Below are positions 22,517 to 32,087 of a DNA stretch of 44,602 nucleotides, one piece after another. Every line of letters begins with the position of its first letter. Position 1 is the first letter of the stretch. The translations under genes were made by a program, and so were the position numbers. The notes beneath the pieces were generated by a model. The model did not search any database. It worked only from the letters and a program-made list of their open reading frames with translations, and was not told the DNA's origin. The DNA is from Catellatospora coxensis (GTDB taxonomy: Bacteria; Actinomycetota; Actinomycetes; Mycobacteriales; Micromonosporaceae): positions 1 to 44,602 of the forward strand of contig NZ_BONI01000078.1 of NCBI RefSeq assembly GCF_016862635.1, written 5' to 3'.

Positions 22517-23134
22517 GTGCTGCGCCGCCTGCGCGGCCCGCTGGCCGCGGTGCTGCTCCTGGTCGGGTTGTTCAGCCTCGGTATCGGCCTGGGCAAGGCC
22601 GGCGGGTTCTCGCTCGCCGAGCTGTTCCGGGGTCCCGGCAAGGCCCCGCCGGGCGAGTTCCCGGTGCTGGGCCCGAGCCGGCCGCTGCGCATCCAGATCC
22701 CCGCGATCAAGGTCAAGGCGTACATCCACGGGGTGGGGCTGGACGAGCGCGGCGCGATCGACACCCCGTCGCTGCTGCTGCGCAACGAGGCGGGCTGGTT
22801 CGACGACGGGCCGTCGCCCGGCCAGTACGGACCGGCGATCATCGTCGGGCACGTGGACACCAAGGACTCCCCCGGTGTCTTCCACCGCCTCAACGAGCTG
22901 AAGCCCGGCGCGAAGATCGAGATCACGCGCCGGGACAACAAGGTCACCGTGTTCGAGGTCAACACGGTGGAGCGGTTCAGCAAGCAGAGCCTGCCCGTCG
23001 ACCGGATCTACCACGACTACACCCGGCCCGGATTACGGCTGATCACCTGCGGGGGCCGCTGGGTGGGCGGCGAGCTGGGCTACGCCGACAACATCGTGGT
23101 GTTCGCGAGCCTGGTCAGCACGCACAAGGCCTGA
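22517..23134 (+). CDS. class F sortase
   Basis: A membrane-anchored cysteine transpeptidase that joins surface proteins to the cell wall. 205 residues, GTG start four bases after the preceding gene. The N-terminal helix (LAAVLLLVGLFSLGIGLG) anchors it, a linker runs to about residue 55, and the sortase beta-barrel follows. Catalytic His112 lies in IIVGHVDTKDSPGVF and Cys178 in LRLITCGG. The catalytic Arg is not certain: Arg181 just after the cysteine is one candidate, while the GYADNIVVF strand lacks an arginine. It ends tail-to-tail with the HNH gene; both stops lie in the palindrome GCCTGA-CCC-TCAGGC. Confidence 0.85.
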   Translation: MLRRLRGPLAAVLLLVGLFSLGIGLGKAGGFSLAELFRGPGKAPPGEFPVLGPSRPLRIQIPAIKVKAYIHGVGLDERGAIDTPSLLLRNEAGWFDDGPSPGQYGPAIIVGHVDTKDSPGVFHRLNELKPGAKIEITRRDNKVTVFEVNTVERFSKQSLPVDRIYHDYTRPGLRLITCGGRWVGGELGYADNIVVFASLVSTHKA

Positions 23135-23137
23135 CCC

Positions 23138-23656
23138 TCAGGCGGTCTCCAGCCACTGCGCCCAGCGCGGGTCCGGGGTGCGGTGGCCGAGCACCCGCCA
23201 GACCGCGCCGTGCGGCACGGTGGGCTTCATGGGAAGACGCCAGCCGAGGTCGGCCAGCGTCTTGTCGCCCTTGTGGTGGTTGCAGCGGGCGCAGGCGGCG
23301 ACCACGTTGTCCCAGGCGTGCTGCCCGCCCTTGGAGCGCGGGTGCACGTGGTCGATGGTCTCGGCCGGACCCTGGCAGTAGACGCAGCGGCCGCCGTCGC
23401 GCGCGAAGATCGCGCGGCGGGACAGGCCGACCTGAGTGCGGTACGGCACACGCACGTACCGGGTGAGCTTGGCCACCAGGGGGACGGGCACCCGGTGCCG
23501 GGAGCTGTGCAGCACTCCGTCGCCGTCGGCCACGCAGACGGCCTTGCCCGAGAGGATGAGGATGGCGGCCCGGCGCACGGACACGACACACAGCGGTTCA
23601 TAGGTCGCGTTGAGGAGCAACGCGGCGGAGGCGGCTGTGGGTCGTATGTCAGGCAT
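23138..23656 (-). CDS. HNH endonuclease
   Basis: 172 residues from the ATG at 23656, chosen because GGAGGGTGAG lies nine bases upstream; the frame continues to 23683. The N-terminal part (LLLNATYEPLCVVSVRRAAILILSGKA) is the usual lead domain of this actinobacterial family. The HNH core spans RCVYCQ, ETIDHVHPRSKGGQHAWDNVVAACARCNHHKGDKT, with the DH pair, the central N and two CxxC zinc pairs. The M. tuberculosis counterpart by synteny is Rv2469c. The physiological DNA target is not known; it is a chromosomal, conserved gene rather than a mobile one. Confidence 0.9.
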   Translation of the reverse strand: MPDIRPTAASAALLLNATYEPLCVVSVRRAAILILSGKAVCVADGDGVLHSSRHRVPVPLVAKLTRYVRVPYRTQVGLSRRAIFARDGGRCVYCQGPAETIDHVHPRSKGGQHAWDNVVAACARCNHHKGDKTLADLGWRLPMKPTVPHGAVWRVLGHRTPDPRWAQWLETA

Positions 23657-23855
23657 CGGTCTCACCCTCCGGCGGCCAGTCACGTCATCGCGTCATTGTG
23701 ACCATCGTCCCCGATTGATCTGGTGAATGCACCTACAATTTGCGGCGGTCTCATGAATTCTCAGCCGCGCTATGCCCTGCTCATTGGCATATGCGAGGAA
23801 AGTCCCGCACAGGCCGCCCGTACCGCCGACCGACCGATGAGGTAGCTAGTTAGCC

Positions 23856-24869
23856 ATGCCGTTGAGCCTTCTCGCCCCCGACCCGGCCACCCCCTGCACC
23901 GACAGCGACCCGATCTGCCAGTGGCTGTACAACGTCACCGACTCCGAATGGCTGGCCGACGGCGGCTATTACCTGCTTCTCAAACCGATCCGCATCATCG
24001 TCATCATTCTGGTCGCGGTCATCGCCCGCGCGCTGCTGAACCACACGATCAACAAGATCGTGGCACGCACCACCCAGGGCAAGGTGCCCACCATGCTGCG
24101 CCCGATCCGGGAGAAGGTGCCGGTCTCGGTGCTCAACTCCGGGAGCAGCATGTTCCCCGAGCGGCGGCGCCAGCGCGCCGAGGCCATCGGCTCGGTGCTG
24201 CGGAGCATGGTCACCGTCGGCGTGTTCTCGGTCGCCTTCCTGATCGTGCTCAGCGAGTTCGACATCAACGTAGGGCCGCTCATCGCCAGCCTCGGCATCG
24301 CCGGCGTGGCCCTGGGCTTCGGCGCGCAGTCGCTGGTCAAGGACCTGATCGCGGGCCTGTTCATGCTGCTGGAGGACCAGTACGGGGTGGGCGACGTGAT
24401 CGACACCGGCGAGGCCGTCGGCGTGGTCGAGTCGGTCGGCCTGCGCACCGTCACCATCCGTGACGGCCGCGGCGTGATCTGGTACGTCCGCAACGGCGAG
24501 ATCATCCGCATCGGCAACAAGAGCCAGGGCTGGGCCACCGTCATGATCGACGTGCCGATCGGCTTCGTCGGCGTGGAGGAGGCGACGTCGGTGCTGCGCC
24601 AGGCGGTCGACGCCTTCGCGCACGATCCCGAGTGGGCCGCCGACTTCGTCGAGCCGCCGCAGGTCCTGGGCGTGGAGAACATCAGCGTCGACGGCGCGGT
24701 CATCCGCACGGTGTGCAAGACTTCCGCCGACCGGCAGTGGGACCTGCAGCGCGAGATGCGCCGACGGCTCACCGAGGCGCTCGAGGCGTCGGGTATCGCG
24801 GCGCAGATGCAGGCGGCGCGCGCGCTGCGGGCGTCGGTGCCGACCGAGGAGCCATCGTCGGCTCCCTGA
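23856..24869 (+). CDS. MscS-type mechanosensitive channel
   Basis: A small-conductance mechanosensitive channel that relieves hypo-osmotic pressure. 337 residues with three membrane segments: YLLLKPIRIIVIILVAVIARAL, SMVTVGVFSVAFLIVL and the pore helix region PLIASLGIAGVALGFGAQSLVKDLIAG. The beta domain (GDVIDTGEAVGVVESVGLRTVTIRDGRG) and the alpha/beta C-terminal domain follow. A 35-residue periplasmic N-terminus with two cysteines (CTDSDPIC) precedes the first helix. The 200-base gap before it is unusually AT-rich in its first half and likely holds the promoter. Confidence 0.9.
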   Translation: MPLSLLAPDPATPCTDSDPICQWLYNVTDSEWLADGGYYLLLKPIRIIVIILVAVIARALLNHTINKIVARTTQGKVPTMLRPIREKVPVSVLNSGSSMFPERRRQRAEAIGSVLRSMVTVGVFSVAFLIVLSEFDINVGPLIASLGIAGVALGFGAQSLVKDLIAGLFMLLEDQYGVGDVIDTGEAVGVVESVGLRTVTIRDGRGVIWYVRNGEIIRIGNKSQGWATVMIDVPIGFVGVEEATSVLRQAVDAFAHDPEWAADFVEPPQVLGVENISVDGAVIRTVCKTSADRQWDLQREMRRRLTEALEASGIAAQMQAARALRASVPTEEPSSAP

Positions 24870-24984
24870 CCGTACGTGACGGCATCAGCCGTAGAGGCTA
24901 GCGCTTTATCCACCGATCGGGCAGAATCAACCGACGACTTCCCTTCTGGGACGGTCATTCGGCGTGACTCTGCGACAGGATGGC

Positions 24985-25020
24985 GGTCCTCGACACCAAT
25001 GTCGTGATCGATGGAGGACC
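24985..25020 (+). promoter_or_regulatory. hairpin that hides the ribosome site of the MFS gene
   Basis: GGTCCTC (24985-24991) can pair with GAGGACC (25014-25020), and CGACA/TGTCG (24991-24995, 25000-25004) forms an inner stem. The right arm contains the GGAGGA ribosome site for the GTG at 25026. Formation of the long stem would block initiation. Confidence 0.4.
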
Positions 25021-25025
25021 ATCCG

Positions 25026-26354
25026 GTGGTGCACCACCCCGCTCGCACCAACACGCCCCCACCGAACGATCCGCCCGGCTCGCAACCCGAGCACCGCGCG
25101 ACGTTCGGTGAGGTGCTCGCGATCCGCGAGTACCGGGGCATGCTCGGTGCGAGCGTGCTGTCCTGGGTCGGCGACTACCTGGCCAAGGCCGCGGTCACCA
25201 CACTGGTCTACGAGCAGACGCAGTCGGCCGGCATGGCCGCGGCCACCTTCGCGATCAGCTTCGCGCCGTGGGTGCTGCTGGGCCCGATGCTGGCGGCGGT
25301 CGCCGAGCGGTATCCGTACCGCTCGGTCATGATCGTCAGCGACCTGGCCCGCATGGTGCTCATCGCGCTGGTCGCCGTGCCCGGCCTGCCGGTCCCGGTC
25401 CTGATCGGCCTGCTCTTCCTCACCGCACTGGGCAACCCGCCCTACGAGGCGGCCCGCTCGGCGCTGTATCCGGCCATCCTCACCGGCGATCGCCTGGTGG
25501 TCGGCATCTCGCTGAACATCAGTGCGGGCCAGGCTGCCCAGATCGGCGGCTACCTGGCGGGCGGCCTGCTGGCGGCGATGAACCCGCGGGTGTCGCTGCT
25601 GCTCGACGCGGCCACCTTCGCGGTGTCCGCGCTGGTGCTCACGCTGGTCGTCAAGCACCGGCCGGCGGTGGCCGGCTCGAACGCGCGGCGCAACCTGGTG
25701 CGGGAGACCGCCGAGGGGTTCCAGGTGGTCTTCGGCATCCCCGCCCTGCGCGCCATCGCGGTGCTGGTCTTCTGCGTGACCCTGTTCGCGATCGTGCCGG
25801 AGGGTCTCGCCGCCGTCTGGGCGCACCACCTCACGCCGGACAGCGAATCAGGACGGGGCTTCGCGCAGGGGATGATCATGCTGGCAAACCCGGCCGGATT
25901 CGTGCTGGGCGGCATCGTGGTCGGCCGGTTCATGACCCCGCAGCTGCGCCGCTCGCTGATCCGGCCGCTGGCCCTGCTCACCCCGATCATGCTGGTGCCG
26001 GCGCTGCTCAACCCGTCCCTGGCCGCCGTGTGCCTGATGGCCGCGGCCTGCGGTTTCTGCCTGGCCGGCATACTGCCCACCATCAACGCGCTCTTCGTGC
26101 AGGCGCTGCCCAACGTCTACCGGGCGCGCGCGTTCGGCGTGATGCAGGGCGGGGTGCAGGTGATGCAGGGCGGCGCGGTGCTGATCACCGGCGTGCTGGC
26201 CAACCACTGGCCGCTGCACCAGGTCATCGGGCTGTGGAGCGTGGCCGGCGTGGTGCTGGTGCTGGTGGCGCTGTCCGCCTGGCCGCCGCAGGAGCGCTTC
26301 ACCGCCGCGATCGAGCGCGCCCGGCGGCTCAATGAGGCTCCGGTCGCCGGGTAG
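25026..26354 (+). CDS. MFS transporter
   Basis: An integral membrane transporter of the major facilitator superfamily, about 442 residues with roughly 12 hydrophobic helices. The GTG at 25026 is preferred over the ATG at 25011 because GGAGGA sits seven bases before it. A 35-residue Pro-rich cytoplasmic lead precedes the first helix (EYRGMLGASVLSWVGDYLAKAAVTTLVY). The loop AERYPYRSVMIVSDLARM after helix 2 corresponds to the G-x-x-x-D-R region. The sequence resembles the MFS_3/enterobactin-exporter-like group. Substrate unknown. It runs into glbO with an 11-base gap, suggesting co-transcription. Confidence 0.85.
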   Translation: MVHHPARTNTPPPNDPPGSQPEHRATFGEVLAIREYRGMLGASVLSWVGDYLAKAAVTTLVYEQTQSAGMAAATFAISFAPWVLLGPMLAAVAERYPYRSVMIVSDLARMVLIALVAVPGLPVPVLIGLLFLTALGNPPYEAARSALYPAILTGDRLVVGISLNISAGQAAQIGGYLAGGLLAAMNPRVSLLLDAATFAVSALVLTLVVKHRPAVAGSNARRNLVRETAEGFQVVFGIPALRAIAVLVFCVTLFAIVPEGLAAVWAHHLTPDSESGRGFAQGMIMLANPAGFVLGGIVVGRFMTPQLRRSLIRPLALLTPIMLVPALLNPSLAAVCLMAAACGFCLAGILPTINALFVQALPNVYRARAFGVMQGGVQVMQGGAVLITGVLANHWPLHQVIGLWSVAGVVLVLVALSAWPPQERFTAAIERARRLNEAPVAG

Positions 26355-26364
26355 CCTAGGCCGG

Positions 26365-26778
26365 GTGAGTGACCAGCCCGCCGCCGCGTCGACCGCCCTG
26401 CCGACCCCGAACTACTTCGAGCTGCTCGGCGGCGAGGACGCCTTCCGCCTGCTCGTGGACGAGTTCTACGCCGGGGTCGCCACCGATCCGGTGATGCGCC
26501 CGATGTACCCGGAGGAAGACCTCGGCCCGGCCAACGAGCGGCTGCGGCTCTTCCTGATCCAGTACTGGGGCGGCCCGAACACGTACTCGCAGGAGCGCGG
26601 GCACCCGCGGCTGCGGATGCGCCACGCCCCCTTCGTCATCGGCGCCGTCGAGCGCGACGCCTGGCTGCGCCACATGCGCCATGCCGTCGACGTCCTCGAA
26701 CTCAGCCCCGAGCTGGACAAGATGCTCTGGGACTACCTGGAGCGCGCCGCCTTCTTCATGGTCAATTCGGAACACTGA
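26365..26778 (+). CDS. glbO: group II truncated haemoglobin (trHbO)
   Basis: A haem protein binding O2/NO, of the GlbO group. 137 residues from the GTG at 26365 (MSDQPAAAST); an upstream ATG at 26332 overlaps the MFS gene and adds only low-complexity residues. Key residues match M. tuberculosis trHbO with a constant offset of 12: TyrB10 = Tyr35, TyrCD1 = Tyr48, proximal HisF8 = His87 and TrpG8 = Trp100. The neighbouring HNH gene matches Rv2469c next to Rv2470 glbO. A terminator follows. Confidence 0.95.
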   Translation: MSDQPAAASTALPTPNYFELLGGEDAFRLLVDEFYAGVATDPVMRPMYPEEDLGPANERLRLFLIQYWGGPNTYSQERGHPRLRMRHAPFVIGAVERDAWLRHMRHAVDVLELSPELDKMLWDYLERAAFFMVNSEH

Positions 26779-26796
26779 CCCGCCGGAAGTGACCTC

Positions 26797-26834
26797 GGGC
26801 ACCCATCTCGACTGACCGGTCGAAATGGGTGCCC
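26797..26834 (+). terminator. rho-independent terminator of glbO
   Basis: GGGCACCCATCTCGAC (26797-26812) pairs with 26819-26834 (one mismatch), followed by TTCTTTTC. It is a classic stem with a T-rich tail. Confidence 0.75.
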
Positions 26835-26895
26835 TTCTTTTCGGTCGCCTCGTTAACCAGGGGAGGAATTGCCCGATTTACGAGGAGACGTCCTG

Positions 26896-28179
26896 ATGCG
26901 CCACCGCGTGGTATCGCTGGCCACCCTGGCCGCGATGGCCCTGCCCGCCGCCGTGTGGGCCGCAGAGCCCCAGGCCCCGGCCGAGAACCTGAAGCCGCGC
27001 CCGGTGCGCACCGTGGACGAGGATCCCGCCGACTGGACCCCGCACATCCTCGACGGCGAGGTGCACGCGCTGGCGGTGGTCGGCCAGGTCGTCGTGGTCG
27101 GCGGCGACTTCACCAGGGTGAGCGACAACACCGGCACCGAGGAGTACGAGCGCGAGCACCTGTTCGCCTTCGACCTGAACACCGGTGCGGTGCTCGAGGG
27201 CTTCGCGCCGGACGTGGACGGCATGGTGTACTCGCTGACCCCCGGCCCGGACAACTCGGTGTTCGTCGGCGGCTCCTTCGAGGAGATCAACGACGCGGAC
27301 CAGCGCGGCCTCGCCCGGCTGGACCTGTCCACCGGTGGGCGCATCCCGGGCTTCGACGCCGCGATCAACTGGGGTGACGTACGCGGGCTGGCCGTCTCGG
27401 ACCAGTGGCTCTACCTCGGCGGCTCGTTCACCGCGGTCAACGACGTGCCGCGGCGCGGCCTGGCCCGGCTCGACCCGGTCACCGGCGAGGTGGACACGGT
27501 GTTCGACGCGCGGCTGGACGCCCCGGAGATCGGCCGGGTGAAGGTCGAGGACATCGCCGTCTCGCCGGCGGGCGACCGGCTGCTGGCGATCGGCGCGTTC
27601 ACCCGGGTCGGTTCGGCGCGCCGGGTGCAGGCCGCGATGTTCGACCTGACCGGCAACCCGTCGAAGGCCGCCAACTGGTCCACCGACGCGTACGTGCCGC
27701 TGTGCCGGGAGGGCTTCGACACCTACATGCGCGCGGCCGACTTCTCCCCCGACGGCGAGTACTTCGTCATCGTCACCACCGGGCGGCTCAGCGGCTGGGA
27801 GATCAACTGCGACACCGCGGCCCGCTTCGAGACCTACGCCACCGGCAAGGTCCGCCCGACCTGGGTCAACCACACCGGCGGCGACTCGCTGTACGCCGTC
27901 GAGATCGTCGGCGGGGCCGTCTACGTCGGCGGCCACCAGCGCTGGCTGAACAACCCGTACGGCATGGAGTCGGCCGGCCCCGGCGCGGTGGAGCGCCCCG
28001 GCGTGGCCGCGATCAACCCGGTCACCGGGATGGCCCTGCCCTGGAACCCGACCCGCTCGCGCGGCGTGGGCGTGCGCGCGTTCGCGATCGCCCCGCAGGG
28101 CCTGCTGGTGGGCTCGGACACCGACGAGCTGGGCCGGGAGTACCACGGCCGGATCGGGCTGTTCCCGCGCATGGACTGA
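26896..28179 (+). CDS. secreted beta-propeller (delta-60-type repeat) protein
   Basis: About 427 residues from the ATG at 26896 (AGGAG eight bases upstream). A signal peptide (RHRVVSLATLAAMALPAAVWA) is followed by a repeated domain. Units of the type V.GG.F..V....RGLARLD..TG.....F.A recur about six times (VVVGGDFTRV, VFVGGSFEEI, LYLGGSFTAV, VYVGGHQRW), as in bacterial delta-60/propeller exoproteins. Four cysteines lie in the middle and C-terminal part. It is likely extracellular or cell-wall associated; binding partner unknown. The gene stands alone between two terminators. Confidence 0.75.
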   Translation: MRHRVVSLATLAAMALPAAVWAAEPQAPAENLKPRPVRTVDEDPADWTPHILDGEVHALAVVGQVVVVGGDFTRVSDNTGTEEYEREHLFAFDLNTGAVLEGFAPDVDGMVYSLTPGPDNSVFVGGSFEEINDADQRGLARLDLSTGGRIPGFDAAINWGDVRGLAVSDQWLYLGGSFTAVNDVPRRGLARLDPVTGEVDTVFDARLDAPEIGRVKVEDIAVSPAGDRLLAIGAFTRVGSARRVQAAMFDLTGNPSKAANWSTDAYVPLCREGFDTYMRAADFSPDGEYFVIVTTGRLSGWEINCDTAARFETYATGKVRPTWVNHTGGDSLYAVEIVGGAVYVGGHQRWLNNPYGMESAGPGAVERPGVAAINPVTGMALPWNPTRSRGVGVRAFAIAPQGLLVGSDTDELGREYHGRIGLFPRMD

Positions 28180-28205
28180 CCGGCTTTGCATGACACAGAC
28201 AGATC

Positions 28206-28244
28206 AGCCGCCTGCCCGGGTGTACGAGACCCGGACAGGCGGCT
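28206..28244. terminator. terminator between convergent genes
   Basis: AGCCGCCTGCCCGG (28206-28219) pairs with CCGGACAGGCGGCT (28231-28244) with a single mismatch. It serves the propeller gene (+) and the YbjN gene (-). Confidence 0.6.
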
Positions 28245-28283
28245 GTCGCCGTCAGATGGCCCTGCGGCGGTGGAGAGACGTCC

Positions 28284-28865
28284 TCAGAGCAGCAGGCCGC
28301 CGTCGCTGTGCATCCAGTCCACGAAGGTGGTGGACACCGAGGCGGCGCAGTCGAGCAGCTCCATGAGCAGCGCGTCGTGCACGCCGGAGCGCAGGGGCAC
28401 CTGCCACTCGGCGTAGATCGGCAGCTGGCCGCGCTCGGTGGGGTCGCCCACGTAGGCCTTGGCGAAGCGGCGGGTGTGGTTCCACTCGTTGACCGCGCGG
28501 TAGGCCAGGTCGGCCAGCTCGGGCGGCACGGTGGCGTGCGGGCGGGCCCGGATCACCAGGATCTCGTCGTCGGGGCCCTCGACCGCGAACAGCAGGGCGT
28601 GCCGCTCCCAGAGCGCCAGCAGGCTCTCCTCCCCGTCGGAGAGGTAGCGGATGTCGAGCAGGTCGAGGGTGGCGGCGATGCGGCGCAGGTTGACCTGGGG
28701 TGTCTCGGCCGGCGCCAGCGTCGTCGGGGCCGGTGGCAGGCTGTCCATCATGGACAGGTCGTCCGGCACCTCGAAGAGGCTGCGTTGCTGCGGGACCGTG
28801 CGCGGACGCGCCTCCCCTGCCGTTGACTGACCCACCCGCAAGCGTTGCCACGAAAACCACGCCAT
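28284..28865 (-). CDS. YbjN domain-containing protein
   Basis: 193 residues from the ATG at 28865 (MAWFSWQRLRV), seven bases after AGGAG; the ATG two codons earlier is too close to that site. The N-terminal 50 residues are disordered and Pro-rich. A YbjN/type III chaperone-like fold follows: LRRIAATLDLLDIRYLSDGEESLLALWERHALLFAV, LADLAYRAVNEWNHTRRFAKAYV and the closing ASVSTTFVDWMHSDGGLL. Such proteins are usually monomeric regulators or chaperones in actinobacteria, with no known reaction. Nothing is recognised in the 159 bases between it and the next gene. Confidence 0.7.
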   Translation of the reverse strand: MAWFSWQRLRVGQSTAGEARPRTVPQQRSLFEVPDDLSMMDSLPPAPTTLAPAETPQVNLRRIAATLDLLDIRYLSDGEESLLALWERHALLFAVEGPDDEILVIRARPHATVPPELADLAYRAVNEWNHTRRFAKAYVGDPTERGQLPIYAEWQVPLRSGVHDALLMELLDCAASVSTTFVDWMHSDGGLLL

Positions 28866-29024
28866 GCCCATGCTCCTGTCCGACCGTAGCCTGAAGCCGA
28901 CAGATCAATGCTGAGGGAGATTGCTTGCCTACCCTCAGTTCCATCCCCGGCGAGGAGGCTACCCGTACAGCCGTCTTTCGTCATCCCCTTACCGAAGGTC
29001 CCGGGCTGAACAGCCGATGTCCGA

Positions 29025-29654
29025 TCAGCCTATCGACCGACTGGCAATCGGCCGTACGGACAATACGGGTGTCCGGAACCAGGCGGTGCCAAAGGAACCG
29101 GCGAGCCCGGTCCACGTACCGGCGGTGACCACGGTCACCTCGTCGACGCCGAGGAATCCCATCCGGACCAAGCCTTGCACGAGCCGCTGCGGAATCGCGA
29201 AAGGCGCGCCGTCCACATCGGACACGCCGCTGACCACGATGTGGTCCAGCAGCGCGTCGCGCAGCACCCGCTGCCCGACGGCACGGCCCTTGAGCCCGGT
29301 GGAACCGACCTCACGCAGCGCCTGCGCGGCCGCGGCCGCCGCGCCGCCGACCACCGACGCGGGCAGCCTTTCCACGGCCCTGGCGGTCGCCGGGGGCAGC
29401 GCGCCACGCCACCGGTCGTCCAGCGCCGGCGGCTGCGTGACACCGTCCAGCAGCGCCGACGCCTGCGCCACCCGGTCCCGGTCTACGGTGCCGGCGACGG
29501 TACGGGTGACCAGCACGCCCCACGGCAGCGTCGCCCACAGCGCCACCCGGCCCGGCCCCGCCGGGCACAGCCGCACCAGCGCCGCCGGGTCCAGCCGCAG
29601 CAGCCGGCCCAGGAACACCGCCGCGTCGGCGCGGTCGATCAGGTCGACAGCCAT
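29025..29654 (-). CDS. conserved hypothetical protein (Rv2474c-like position)
   Basis: 209 soluble residues, mostly hydrophobic and Ala/Val-rich, with strands VALWATLPWGVLVTRTV and VLRDALLDHIVVSGVSDVDGAPFAIP near the middle. It overlaps the thioesterase gene by 16 bases, so the two are co-translated. By order (thioesterase, then ettA) it matches M. tuberculosis Rv2474c, which also has no known function. No motif is recognised. The C-terminal half, with FGTAWFRTPVLSVRP, is the better conserved-looking part. Confidence 0.55.
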   Translation of the reverse strand: MAVDLIDRADAAVFLGRLLRLDPAALVRLCPAGPGRVALWATLPWGVLVTRTVAGTVDRDRVAQASALLDGVTQPPALDDRWRGALPPATARAVERLPASVVGGAAAAAAQALREVGSTGLKGRAVGQRVLRDALLDHIVVSGVSDVDGAPFAIPQRLVQGLVRMGFLGVDEVTVVTAGTWTGLAGSFGTAWFRTPVLSVRPIASRSIG

Positions 29655-30040
29655 GGCTTCAGGAAACTCTGCTCGGCCTCGCTCATCCGGCGCGGCCGCT
29701 GCTTGTCCAGGTCGTACGGCACCAGCACGGAACGGGCCCGGCTGGCCAGCAGGTCACCGTCGAACAGCTCGTAGCAGACGGTGAAGCGGGACGGCTTCAG
29801 GTCCTCGACCCACAGCTCGATGCGCACCGGGTCGCCGTAGTCGATCGGCCGCAGGTAGTCCACCTCGTGCCGGGACACCACGATGCCGTCCTCGAACGAG
29901 GTGACCCCGGCCTCGCGGGCGCCGACGAACATCATCGCGACCCGGGCCTCCTCGTACAGGGTGAGGAAACGCGCGTTGTTGACGTGCCCGTACGCGTCAA
30001 GATCGGACCACCGCAGCGCGCAGTGGTAGGTGAATCTCAT
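29639..30040 (-). CDS. acyl-CoA thioesterase, 4HBT hotdog family
   Basis: 133 residues of the hotdog-fold 4-hydroxybenzoyl-CoA thioesterase type. Marks are RWSDLDAYGHVNNARFLTLYEEAR with the catalytic Asp of the family, the VSRHEVDYLRPIDYGDPV strand, and the closing VLVPYDLDKQRPRRMSE. It likely hydrolyses an acyl-CoA in the cytosol; the substrate is unknown. It lies downstream of ettA on the same strand, as Rv2475c does beside Rv2477c. Confidence 0.82.
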   Translation of the reverse strand: MRFTYHCALRWSDLDAYGHVNNARFLTLYEEARVAMMFVGAREAGVTSFEDGIVVSRHEVDYLRPIDYGDPVRIELWVEDLKPSRFTVCYELFDGDLLASRARSVLVPYDLDKQRPRRMSEAEQSFLKPWLST

Positions 30041-30067
30041 GGTTCTCCCACTCGCCTCGATCGTGCG

Positions 30068-30097
30068 CCCTGCCGGCCGGCGTCGCGGCCGGCAGGG
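30068..30097 (-). terminator. terminator downstream of ettA
   Basis: CCCTGCCGGCC (30068-30078) pairs perfectly with GGCCGGCAGGG (30087-30097) across eight bases. It lies after the ettA stop on the minus strand and before the thioesterase gene. Confidence 0.6.
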
Positions 30098-30119
30098 CGG
30101 TGGATCGTGAGGATCCGGA

Positions 30120-31796
<1,677 letters not shown>

Positions 31797-32087
31797 GGTC
31801 GGGCCAACCCCCTTCAGACAGTCTTCGGTTCAATACTCCCAGGTGGTCCCGCGGCCTGGGACATCGGGCCGTGTGAGCCGGATCGCCCGGCCCGGACGTG
31901 CGACGATCCGGACACCTGGTTTGGCCGGGCACGGGCCGGGCATCACGCAGCGGGTTGTGATCAATGCGCCCCGCTGGGATGATCTACACGTATCGCCCCC
32001 GCGTGCCGCGCCGATGATCCACCTTTCAGGGGACTTCAGTAGTCTCAGAGGATGGCCCACGATCCACCGATCGGAGGAGAGGCAGCG

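Noticed and set aside
23795..23805. GAGGAAAGTCC, resembling an RNase P RNA core
   Set aside because: The other conserved RNase P regions are missing and the space before mscS is far too short.
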